DNA of 64,000 bases, from contig JAWPHD010005082.1 in NCBI GenBank assembly GCA_037043455.1, forward strand, positions 107,369-171,368, written 5' to 3'. Shown here piece after piece: positions 25,113-37,900 of this stretch. Position numbers and translations under genes: made by a program. Position 1 is the stretch's first letter. Every line of letters starts with the position of its first letter. The notes beneath the pieces are model-generated. The model had not been told where the DNA came from and ran no database searches. It saw only the letters and a list, made by a program, of their open reading frames with translations. The DNA comes from Cyrtodaria siliqua. Taxonomy: Eukaryota; Mollusca; Bivalvia; Adapedonta; Hiatellidae.

Positions 25113-25818
25113 ACCCATAAAACTTATTTGGAGCGAAGCGGAATTGCTTCTTTCCAATATAAATGTTCATGTTCTTGAGTTTTTTTTTAAATGTAACATC
25201 AATTCAAACTCTCAAAAACCTGTGTCTATTTCACGAGTCATTGCCAAAAAATATCGTTTTTTTTCAATTTGCTTATGAAATGGTTATTCCAGAACTTGGA
25301 CCGTTTTCACGACTCATAGATTCTGAAAACTCACTTTTCCAACTAATACTGCGTAAAAACACCCCATGCTGCAAAACAGAACTGAGATTTCTATAGCCCA
25401 GAACGGAATAATCGTATTTTAATTCACCTAATTCAAACAGATACACAAGCCGTAAAATTTGGTGCCATCTTGAAAAAGTACAGCATGTTAGCGTTATCTT
25501 TGAAAGGAAGCTAACTTGCAGAAACCTTGAGAAAGCTAGATAATCGGATTTAAAAAAAAAGAACACCTTAAAATGTGTGTACATTGTTTGGATGTTATGT
25601 GAGTTAACTGCAGTGAAATATTTGTGCAGGCGACATAGACGAAAAATATGAAAGTTGTGTAGTGCCTGTTTTTTCTTCAAAAAAGTGTATTCATAATTAT
25701 TATAGGATAATGGAGCAGACGAATATCTGCAAAACTCCTGCAGGATTAGCGTTCCGGCCCATATCTTTGAAGATGAAATAGTTCTGTGCTTTTCAATAAG
25801 AGATCAAAGATATTGTTC
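22958..25818. other. Presumed 5' region of the anosmin-like gene
   Basis: No coding exon is visible. T-rich runs at 23,440-23,490 and an AT microsatellite at 25,079-25,110 are the only marked features. It would contain any 5' UTR exon if the 22.9 kb promoter is right. Confidence 0.35.
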
Positions 25819-25980
25819 ATGCGATTAACGATACAGACAATGAGTGTGATATTTTTGAAGTTTTGTGCGGGGCTCATTTCAATCATCCTAGCAACAACGA
25901 CAAATGGCGCGCGTGCGCCGGATTCCAGCGAAACAGGTGTCATTCCAATCGCGAGATGCCGGTCCCGCTGTTTAGCCAAG
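25819..25980 (+). CDS. Exon 1: signal peptide and start of cysteine box
   Basis: It runs 54 codons from ATG at 25,819 to AAG|GTGTGT, phase 0. A second in-frame ATG at 25,840 (MSVIFLKF) could also serve. A hydrophobic stretch (about residues 9-27) followed by small residues and 'NGARA' is a typical secretory signal with cleavage site. After it comes a short linker and the RCRSRCL motif, the first two cysteines of the module. Local GC is higher than the flanks. The 5' UTR and any upstream noncoding exon are not resolved. Confidence 0.72.
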
Positions 25981-28900
25981 GTGTGTATGATGAACATTCA
26001 TTGACTGTCGTTTTTGATTAACTTACCCGTCTGCCATTATGACTTATATATATTCCCGAGTATGATGAGTCAATTGAATGTATAACTCAGATCAGTAGTA
26101 ATACAGTTCCATCATTAAAGTGACATACGGCAATCTTAATGGTTTAAAGGGACATACGGAATATTGCTTGTTTTAAAGGCATACACGGCAATCTTAAGTT
26201 ATTATCAAGCATTAAAACCAGCATCCATATGCAAAACAATTTGCATTATACTATTGTTATAATTAATATTAATGATTGAACAAATGCAATTTATGTAGAA
26301 AAACGGCCGAGAGTTTTACAAAAAAAAACACAAGATTACCGGGTGTCCCTTTAATACTTAGTTTGTCTATATAACTCAAATATTTGCAAATCTTTACTAT
26401 TCAATATGAGATTATGAGAACAATTCAAAGCAAACTGATTTGTGTTTTGTTTCTCTCTGCTCTGCAAAATACTCCCATCCTTCAAATTGACGATAATTGG
26501 GAGGGGCAAGTCAGGGTAACAAACAAGACACTTAAAAGATCTGAGTTAATATAGTACAGGTTTAAAAAATTAAAAACAATAAAAACACTGTATCTATGGA
26601 GAAAAAAATGGTGGTGGGAGCCTAGATTTGAACATGTCAAGGCTAGAGCTCTCTTTTTGTATTTAGTGGTAATTCATTCCAGTATCGTATTGTCCGTATT
26701 CCTCATTTTACTAAATGTTTAACTTGATGATATTGCAATAATATATTTTAAACATATGGGAGAACAACAAAGACAAATCGACAACTCCAAATTGTGTGAC
26801 CTTCTATTTAAAATTTTAATCATAAGCTAAAAAGTCAAATCGAAACTTGATTAATACATCGAGGTGCTAATTTAGTGCTTGAAAAGTTCACGCGTACATT
26901 TAAACAAGTCAATAACATAATTATGATGGTCAAACTGCAATTGTATTACTGTACATTGTATTGGTAAATCCTTTATATAATATGAGATGCAGGTGGTCAT
27001 GGGTTCGATAATCTCACCGAAGACTGCATTAAAAAGGTACTAGTAGCTTCCTTGATTGACGTGCCGTATATACAGGGTAGTACTAGGACCGGTCGGACAG
27101 ACATCCTTAATGTGACTAAATGGGGTATCATATCGTGGCTACGGCGTGGTATTCCAGTGTGCAGAACTTTAAAGTTGAGCATTGAGCTAACTGCTACAAG
27201 TAAACACTGTCGTGATATGATAAAAATATTGTTAAAAGCGACGTAAAATTCCCTTACCCAACCCACCCTTTCCGCCCACCCACCCACACACACATCGTTA
27301 CCTATCCGTCTGTCGGATGCTCGCTGGTTTATCCTGGTTTTGATTAATGTTAATCAGGTACAATGATTACGATATTTATTATAATCTTGATCAACAGACG
27401 CCTTGTTAATGACAAAGATAAACAATAACAGCATCGTACAATATAGATTTGCATATATTAGCATTTAACAACACATACAAATGAGATTAATTAGTAATAC
27501 CTAATTGGGCCAATTCGCATGATAACATGAACCGGGTGTGAACAGAACAGCCATGTGATACTGTCTTCAACAAATAGTATACCGAAGCGAAAAAGAAACG
27601 CAACTCGGGAATTTCCGCCATATTGTATGTACAATAAATATGGCGGAAAATATGCTGCTGTTAACCGAATGATACAAGGCTTCGTAAGACCTTTCCTTTC
27701 GGAAAAGGGACTAAACCAACACTTAACCAGTGAAGTAAGAAGAGAGTGAATGGTGACCCGTAATGGAGATATAGCGCAGCTGACTGAAATCTCGTATGGC
27801 TTCGAGAAGTGGAAGGAACCTCTCTTCTTACTTCACTGACTTAACACAGCAAATAGTATTCCTTCAGAGTTTCATTATTGATTGAGTGTACGCGCTTGGC
27901 TCAATCATGTGAGCAAACTTAGGATGCAAAATTTTGTAAACACTTTACGTTAAATGGCTCAATTTTTCAAAGAGAACTTCAACATTTATGAATTTCTTGT
28001 TACAACGTGTACTGTGATTAAAACGTCTACAACAGCACAGTTGTGTCCTTTCTCTAACTTACTGCAACTCTTTTTTTTTTACTAAACATCTTGGGATTTC
28101 TTTGGAATATTATGTGAAATTAAGTGCGCAATATATATATATACTGAAAGGAAAAAGAAACGCATAATCAAAAAATTGCCTATACTACACTATTATACAC
28201 ACCTAATTCCACGTAATATTCCAGATATATCTCAAAGTGTTTTGTACAAAAATGGGCTACAACTAATTACAGAAAGGACAACTACGTCATGCAGTAGACC
28301 ATTTAATCAAAGAATACTTTGTTACACGATATTCATAAATGTTGAAGTTTCGCTTGAAAAAGTCGAGCCATTTCAGTATTGTGTTCAGATTGCAACGTTT
28401 AAAACTTAAGCTTGCTCACCTGCATGAGCCAAATGCGAATTCTGTCGTTAATGAAACTTTAAAGGGGTAACCATTGATGTGTTCGGTGCTGTGTAAACCT
28501 TCTTTCCGAAAGGACAGGCCTAATGTCGCTCTGTACTATTCGATTAGCAGTAGAATATAATTATACAATATACAACATACAATATATAGCGGAAATACCC
28601 ATTATGCGTTTCTTTTTCCTTTCAGTATATATACAAAATTCCCGAGTTACGTTTCTTTTTCGCTTCAGCATACTACAGCCTAAGCCATTTATAACGTTTA
28701 CTGTGTCATTTGCGCTTTTTCATATTTAAATAATATTGTAGATGTTATGATGTTGTTTTGTTTTTTGTTGTTGTTGTTTTTGTTTCGTTTGTTGTTTGTT
28801 GTTGTTTTTGTGCGTGTGTATGTGCATGCGTAAACAGTCACAGAGTGTCATATTGTCAACATATAAGGAACTGACTGACCATGGTATTCTCTAAGTGACA

Positions 28901-31900
28901 AAAATTGCAAATATACGTTTCCTCGTCCATCAGTCCCAGGTTTTGTACAAATAAAATTTACCAAAAGAAGTGTATTGAACATTTTCATAAAAAAGAACAC
29001 ATTACATAATGTTGTCTTTGCAAAAGGTGGATTGTTAACAGGAAAGAAGCGTCTACGAGTAGATCAACTTCTTATCAAACAGGAAGTAGGGGAAATATTG
29101 GCTGCAATGGCATTGAGCGTTCAACTTTTGAACCGAGTACTTTTACCGGAAATAAAAACTGAAGTCAATACAAGGCTGGCACACTTAATGCAAGCCAAGA
29201 TATGACTTAATTAACAATGTGTTCTATAGGAGCTTGTACGGCCTCGCGGTCAATCTCTACCCAGAGTTGTTGTACACATACACCTCTGTCAACGTCTCAT
29301 CAAATACCAAGAATCTTGGCAAACGATGGAAAACGATGGAAATGCAAAATTTCTTGATGGCACTAATATTTTTCTGAATTAACTTTATATGAAATGCTTA
29401 ATTTACAAAAGAAAACAATTTTTCGACTTGGAAGTTTTAAATATACAGTAAATTATGCTCAGAATTATATTACGTTAGAATAACTTCGCACATCACTCCA
29501 CCGTCAAAACATTTAAAATAGTAGTCTTGATCATCGGCGACGCTTGCTTGTTTGCAAGAAAATGTCTAGAACAGTCCTCCTGAACAAAGTTTGATTTTTG
29601 CCGATACACTGGTAAGGTTTCTGATTGGCTGAGACAGGAACACCTGCTATCTTAGATATACAGAAAGGCAGAAAGACAATACATTTATTAATAAACAAAG
29701 ATAAACAAAGAGGGAATCTTCATTATTATATCGACGAACTAAATGCGGATGGTCAGAAATACTTTAATAAAAACAAATTGCGGTCACGTGCTTCCAGTTC
29801 AAATTTGTTTCTGCACAAACGGTCAAGACGTTTGTATTACAATTAAGCGTCGAAGATGATCAAGACTATTAAAATAGGCACCACCGAATCGTACCCATTG
29901 GGTTACAGAGCATCGTTTTGATTACCAGCACTTTCCATTATCACATAAGCTCTTAACAACCACATTAAATCGAATTACTAACCTAAAATATATATCAAAA
30001 TGTAGAAAATAAGTCGTGTTTCTTTCGATCGTTTACATGTGAATCAGCAGCCGATAGTTGGTGGTGTCACGGTGTTGAAGTTCTGTTCGCCATTTTGATA
30101 TTTTGGCTATGGTCATGTGACAAATTATCATGTGATCGCAGGCTACTTTCTTAGACTTGACAGAGGTCAATGTAATGGCCTCTGTGAGAGATTGCCTCGC
30201 GGTATCTCAGTGGATAAAGCGTTTACTGGAGAGCTACAGACCTCGGCCCCGAGATAGGACGCTTCCTGACGGACACGAGTCTGGTAGTGAACTTTTCATC
30301 CCTCATCTAATCTCACTCTGGGGATGTCGTCCCTATGTAACGTAATATGATGAGTTAATGGGACGTAAAACCTCATTTCATTTAAAGCTTCAGTCGTCTC
30401 AAACAGACGGACGTCAATCTATGCTGGTCCTCCATCATACAAGGTCGGCATGCCAGTCTATGCTGGTCCCCCGTCATAAATAAGGACGAGTCTATGCTGG
30501 TCCCCCGTCATAAATAAGGACGAGTCTATGCTGGTCCCCCATCATCAATAAGGACGAGTCTATGCTGGTCCCCCGTCATAAATAAGGACGAATCTATGCT
30601 GGTCCCCCCGTCATAAATAAGGATGAGTCTATGCTGGTCCCCCGTCATAAATAAATATGGACGAGTCTATGCTGGTCCCCCATCATAAATAAGGACGGTA
30701 TGCCATACTATGTAGTCCCCCATCATAATAAAGGACGGTATGCCAGACTATGCTGGTCCCCAATCATACATAAGGACAGCATGCCAGTCTGCCGGTTATT
30801 AAAAAACACCAACAACTTCTTGAGCATAGAGATTAATTTGTTGTAAAATGTCAACTAACAATTTATCCCGGGTAATAAATAGTAATAAAGCTTTGCCATT
30901 TGTGACAGTACCTGATTTAATTGTTTAACAACATTTACAATTGTAAAAAAATCGGTCAGCAGGGAGCGTCTTTTTACACAAGTGTTCCAGTGGTCTTAGT
31001 CACGCGTTACCCATCCGGAAGTTGTATAAATATAATCCTTTTTTAGCCAATGTCATCCTGCATGCTCTTTGAAGAGTTTCCGAGCACTTCATTAATGAAA
31101 TGCCAGTAAGTGGAAGTTATGAGTTCCAGTTTCTTTACTGCGTCGAAATGCATTCGAGCTCACATTAGCCGAATGCTTAGAGGCAGCGTGTCCGTTGTCG
31201 GCAAGCGACTTCGCTACATGGATGATGTTTAAAGTTTGTTAAACTTAGGTACCACACAATATCACGCTAGTAATAAAACATAGCACAGTCCTTCTTTAGT
31301 CCTCTTCAAAATATAAAAAAGACAATAAAGGACATTGTGTTGTGTTGTGTGTATTGTGTATGTATTGTGTATGTGTTGTGTTGTGTTGTATTGTGCAGTT
31401 GTTGTTCTGTATTGTGTTGTGATTGTGCCCAATCGGTTGATAGAATATTCAAAAACAGAAATGAAAATCTCAATACACAGCGTTCGCTCGTAAAATGGAG
31501 AAGAAATGCTTTTTATTAACGGATTAATTCAATTATACAAATTATTTTACATGAAGTAAGGGCATTGATTGATAGAAAATGGACCCCATGTAATATCTTC
31601 CCCTCTCCACTGACCATAGCTGGTTTATGTGATGATTTATGTTTCTGGCGAATACCATGTTTCTGGAACCTGTCAGTGAAATAGATTGATTACTTGAAAA
31701 CAATCAACATCTATTACAATAACAACTTCTGCTTTGTTTTCAAACAAATCAAGAGTTTTCATTTACGACGGCGTTAACATTTACCATATGCACCAGTAAC
31801 GGTGCTTTACGACAACGATTCGTCAAATGATGAATTTCTTTACGACGTGTAGTGGGGAAGATTTTATCAACCACTGCTTATGGCCTGTGGTGGGGGTTAT

Positions 31901-34900
31901 CAGCCACTGTTTACGACGTGTGGTGGGGTTATCAGCCACTGTTTACGACGTGTGGTGGGGTTATCAGCCACTCTTTACGACATGTGGTGTGCGTTATCAG
32001 CCACTCTTTACGACATGTGGTGGGGTTATCAGCCACTGTTTACGACGTGTGGTGGGGTTATCAGCCACTCTGTGACATGTGGTGGGGGTTATCAGCCACT
32101 GTTTACGACGTATGGTGGGGCCACTGTTTACGACATGTATTGGGTTGGTGGGAGGGGTAGTAGTCACTGATTACGCCGTGTTTTGGGGGGTTGTCAGCCA
32201 CTGTTTACGACGTGTAGTGGGGTGGGGATATTAATCACTGTTTATGATGTGTGTCGATTTTTTTCTAAAAGCAACTCCACGTGTAGTGGGCTTTTCACTA
32301 CCCACTATACGCGACGTGTATTGTGTTGTTGGTTTTTTTCTTTTTCTGCTACTGTATATACGTCAGGTTAGTTGGTGTGGGTGTGTGGGTGTGTTGGTGT
32401 GAAGTGAGTGGGTCGGCATCAGCCATTGTTTATGGACATGAAGTTGGGGGTTTATCAGAATGTTGCGAGTGTTTAAGCAAAGTATTGCCTGTTCTTGGAC
32501 GTTGATAGCTATGTGTTTAAGTCGAATAAGGTGCAATAACGATATGTTATTCGATACATAAACGCAGCATTTATGTTATTGAATAATTATTATTCTGCTC
32601 CAGACGTATTATTTCGTGATTTATTTGCTTTTATTTGTTTTTATTTGAAATGACAGTATTCTACGTTTTGTATGCTTTCAGTTCTTAAAGGCGAACATCG
32701 GCGATGACGAATGTCGACAAACGCTCGATTGTCTCTCAGTAAGTACGCTTTTTTACAATACACCCGCACGTGAAAATGGATTGTATTTTTTTTTTATGAT
32801 TTGATCGGATTCAGAAGGCCGGAAACAGCGTAAACGATCCGAAACATTAAACATTTTTAAAAATATATTGGCAACCGGTTAGGTTTGTTTTAGTTTTCAA
32901 ATTTTTTCAGGTACACAAAGCCGCAGATGTAACATCAAAATTTCGATTTTGACTTTGACTTCCACTGTTCGCTTTTGATTGATCCGAATGTTCGCGCAAA
33001 ATAGTTTGAGTTTACACCTTTCGACTTCGAATTTTTCCCTAGACCTTGCCCCGAAATTACACGCAAATTAAAAAAAGAAAAGTATAACGCATGCGTTATA
33101 TGTAGACGATTTTTAATAATGGGTTAGTTTGTGGAGGCTTTGTTCAAGTCACATACCTGTAGTCTTAAGGTAAAGTGAAGAATTAAAAAATAATGTATGA
33201 ATACAGATTAGTTTTTATTTGGTCTTAGGTACACATTATTATAATGTTAAAGGGACATATTGAACTATACACTGTTACCAGGTGAACTTGATCACACAGA
33301 CGCAAACACTTGAGAATTGTCTTCATTTATTAATAAGCATTTTTCATGTACTGATCGTTGGGTCCCTGCTTCAATTAGACTAATATACTATATACACAAA
33401 AGGTTCGTCTAGAAAAAAACTCAGTATTTCTGAATATCTCTAAACGATGACTTTTACGAGAGAATTCTTGTAAAAGTCCTTGCTCTAAACCACTTGTATT
33501 TGAAGCAAATAACTCAAAGGGGACTTAATGACGACTAATTGATTTGTAGGAAATCTAAGTCATAATTCACATGCGACGTTTGTATGTACGGTCTGACTGA
33601 GTGCATACAGGACACGCCTAACGCTATATGCGCCTTCAACTTTCGGTGATGGGAACAATAAAAAAACAAGCCAATTCGATGAATTGATATCCCCCGCCGA
33701 ATGGTGTATTATCCTGAAGTGGAAGAAAGGTGTTCTGATTTGTTTTTTAATTAGTACAAATCATGACCTTGAGCCTTCATAAATTCGAATATCTATTAGA
33801 TGGTATTTTTTAAATTCAACAACATAGTAGATTTGAAAAAAAAGATGTACCATTTTAAGACATTGACTTTTATAGTGGGACTAAAAGGCTGGACTGGGTG
33901 TAATATTAGCAGGTGTGTATAATATAGTACTAAATGTAAAATACAAGAAATGTAGAATTGTATATCAATGATTACTTTTTAATTACTTGGTCAGGTGATA
34001 TTTATCAATCTGATTACTTCATCTCATTACTATGGCTACTATCAGATGATCTTGTTATTATGTATTTGGCTCAAGTTTGGCTAGCTTTAAAATAAATCAA
34101 ACTTTTATTAATATAAACACTCAAACCAAGTTTGACATGTGACCTAGGGGTAGAGCCAAATTTGACCCCAGTGTCACCATTTGAACAAACTTGTTAGAGG
34201 ACCATAAGCTGATTGTAAATACAAAATATTAAACTGTTGGCTCTTGTCGTTTCAGAGAAGAAGATATTTTTTAAGTGCTTCCCTATATAAGTCTATGTAA
34301 AACATGTGACCCCTGGGGCGGGGCCAAATTTAACCCCAGGGTTACTATTTGAACAAAACTGGTAGAGGATCCATAAGCTGATAATAAATAAAAGATTAAA
34401 CCTTTATCTCTTGTAGTTTCAGAGAATATTTCTGAAGTTCTTCCCTATAACTCTATGTAAAACTGATCCAACAAGGGCCCCTAAGCTCCCCATTCAAGAA
34501 AAAATGAACCCATGAAACAAGGCTTCTTATGAGAAAAATTAAATTGAATTGAATTGGATTTTATAGTCGCACCAACAGCTAAGATCGTATGGCGACTTTT
34601 CCAGCTTCCATTGGTGGAGGAAGACCCCAGGTGCCCTCCGGGCAATTCATGGTAAAATAATAATTTAAAAAATAAAAAAAATAAAAAAAAAATTAAAAAA
34701 AATTAAAACATTAATAAAAAATTAAAAATAACTCTGTGTAAAGGGCCCCTAAGCTCCCAATTAAAGAAAAAATGAACCCATGTACAAGGTTTCTTATAAG
34801 AAAAAAAAAGAAGAAAAAAGAAAATTTTAAAAATACATGAACCAATGGTTCTCCTGAAAAAAGGAAATAATTTAAAAAAATAAAAAAAATAAAACATTTA

Positions 34901-37900
34901 AAAATACAAAAAATTTTAAAGAAAAATTGAACCCATGAACCAAGATTTCTCATGAGAAAAAGAAAATAATTAAAAAAAAAAAAGAAAAAGAGAAAAATAT
35001 GCTTCCTGTGAGATTTGAACCCACGACCTGAATAATTCTGAATACCACGTCCTGGTAACACCGGAGTTATTGCCTTTAAATTGATAAATGTCCAATGTCC
35101 CATTTATCGATTTAAGGGCAATAACTCCGGTGTTAACAGGACGATTCCGAAATAAATTTGCCGCGTCACATCCCACTATTGGGATAAACATTATAGTGAA
35201 GTTTAATGAAAATCAAACAAGCTGTTATCAAGATATGGCTGTGGACGGACAGAATTAATCATTTTTTATTAATTAAAAGGCAATAACTCCGGCGTTACTA
35301 GGACGATTCCGAAATAAATTTGCAGCGTCACATCCCACTAAATAAACACTATAATGAAGTTTAATGAAAATCAAACAAGCGGTTATCAAGACATGGCTGT
35401 GGACGGACAGAAGCATTTTTTAGCAATTAAGGGGCAATAACTCCGGCGTTACTGGGGCGATTCTGGAAAAAAATAGCTTTGTCATCCCACTATCAGGATA
35501 AATATTATTACCAAGTGTAATGAAAATCCAACTTGCAGTTATGAAGATATGACTCCGGACGGACGGAAGGACGGATGGACGGACAACGCCAAATTAATAT
35601 CCACCCGCCTTCGTCGGGGGATAACAATTAAGAACTAAACTATTCTTAAGTTTGAAATAAGTGGTACCAAATAAAATAAAAACTGTTCCATGACAAAGTA
35701 AGACATTAAGTGTAGGATGGCAGACATTGCAATTTACTAACACTTTATCCAATGAACATATTCCGAATTAGTATACAAAATGATTAACTAGAGTCTGGGG
35801 AACGATTTGGTCTGGGTAAAAACATTTCGAGGCGTACAAATAGATTTAACTAAAATTCACTTAGGGAAAACTGTCGGAGATTTCAAAGTAGTTTGCACGA
35901 TTCGGGAGTTATAAATGTGACACTATTTCGTGTTTTCCTTCGTCAAATTCACAGATACAAAATTATGTATATGTAACACCATTTAATATCACTTTAAGTT
36001 TTCCAATCCCTCAGGAATAAGAAGCATTTCTCTCTCTAAATATTTTATACACGTGTCTCAAATAATTGTGTTTATGGGGGGAAAACCCAATAATATGCTA
36101 CACCTTCTTATGTAAAAGAGCTTGTATACGTTCACATCAATTTCGACTAGAGACTTCTAGTGCTCGAAGGTGCTAAAACCATCTAGAAAACGATTTATAG
36201 AGAAACGATTAGAAAAACAAAAATCGCGAGATAATTTAGTAACACTGTTTCGACAAAAGTTTTACAATAAGATCATTAAAAATTTAAACTCTTCCGTTTG
36301 AGCCTTTTGGTGTATGTACAACTATACAAAAAGATAGAAAGAAGAGGAGATGCATCTCCATCAAAAATGGCCTAGCGGTGTTGAATTGCAAATTATTGAA
36401 AGGTCTTCTGATAATTGAAATTGTCGATTACAGACTATCTAATAACTCAATACTTCTGTCAAAAAAGTATTAAATATCGAACCTGTCCGAGGTGTAAGTC
36501 TTACAAATATTATTCAAGAGCCTTGACAGTAACTGTATGTTCGTTTTTGAATGTTCATTATATAATGATATTCGAATTGCATTAATCGAACCATACTATA
36601 CAAGGAAAAGCATGTTTAAAGCTGTTGAACTTTTGCAATCGACAAACACGCGGGATATAAAAAATATTGCTGAATATATTTATAAAAGTTTTAAGGTAAG
36701 GAATGATACAATGTTCACAACATAGGATATGACTTAATTGTTATAATAATCGCATACTTATATATATGTATATATACGGTTATGTATGTCCGTTTTGTGA
36801 ATGTGTTTATCGCTATTTATGTGTTTATCACTATTTATGACTATTTTCTATTTGATCAAAATATGCTTTAAATAATAATAAAGTATAACATGCGCTTAAA
36901 GTATGTATATGTCGGGTATATTACTATGTACTAGAGGGACTTCTCTGAACATATATTATTTCGCACGGGTCATGTATGTTCAATAGAGAACTTAGAGAAT
37001 CACTTACAGATCATAGCATGCAGTTAGACGTAAAACGTTACGTGTAACAAAATGCAATTACATGCTACAAATAAGTAATGACGTACACGTAAAGTAGATA
37101 TACGTTGCACTATGCCTTCCGGCTAACATAATGTTAAGATTAGCGCCGTGATACACACGAGGCGGGATACCGAGGAATGACCGGATTGGCCGAGCGTTCA
37201 CGACTGATACGTTGTATGTATTACTTTGCACTAGAGGGAGCTCTCTGAACAGATATTTTCCCGAATTTCGATTTCGCATGGGTCAATATATATATAATTA
37301 TGTTGTTATGTTTGTTGTCGCTTTTATTTTTTGTGGACTTGTATATACATTTTTTTCTCAGCCAATAATAACGCGTGAATACATCTAGATATAGTACAGT
37401 CTTTTACATTTATAATTGCGAAAACAAGCATTTAACACATAAATATGGTTTATTTGGTGTCTAAATATAACAAACAATACTCGGATATATGCAGATGAAC
37501 CAAACATGTTATGATTGTTTGATTGACGATTTATTTTATTATTTCCATATGTATGTTTCACTGTTATTACAAACCGAAACTAAGAAAAGAGTGCTAAGTG
37601 TTTATATTCTGTAGGGGTATTTATTTTAATTAAGAAATAGAACATCGTTTACTGTGAATTATCGTTTAATATATCACGGTTTGGAGTTCAATTGTAAACA
37701 ATAATTTCACGAGCCTGAAGGGCGAGTGAAATTATTGTTTACAATTGAACGACAAACCGTGATATATTATAGATAATTCACCGTAAACGATGTTCTATTT
37801 CTATTCTAATACCCCTAAAATGTGAAAATAACGCACACATCTGAAATCTTTCGCATTGCTTTGCTTACTCTCCTAACGTTGCATACGTTACAATGCGTAA

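Larger units (their letters stand above)
33688..35623. mobile_element. Composite repeat element bounded by TATCCCCCGMCGAA inverted ends
   Basis: TATCCCCCGCCGAA at 33,688 and TTCGTCGGGGGATA at 35,610-35,623 are inverted. Inside are two units of about 180 bp with TGACCCC/GGGGCGGGGCCAAATTT motifs (34,130-34,500), a SINE fragment, A-rich blocks, a reversed tRNA-like B box (GATTTGAACCCACGACC at 35,013), and about three units of 165 bp with GGCAATAACTCCGG (35,110-35,560) ending in a GGACGGACGGAAGGACGG tract. Such cores with an ACGG microsatellite are known from bivalve pearl and Helitron-like elements. No replicase is present. Confidence 0.6.

Noticed and set aside
28975..29205. 76-codon ORF resembling a helical domain end
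   Set aside because: No family motif, no splice context, no second copy; too weak to call.
31827..32170. Overlapping + strand ORFs with YQPL/ISHCLRR repeats
   Set aside because: All three frames of a 32-bp minisatellite are open.
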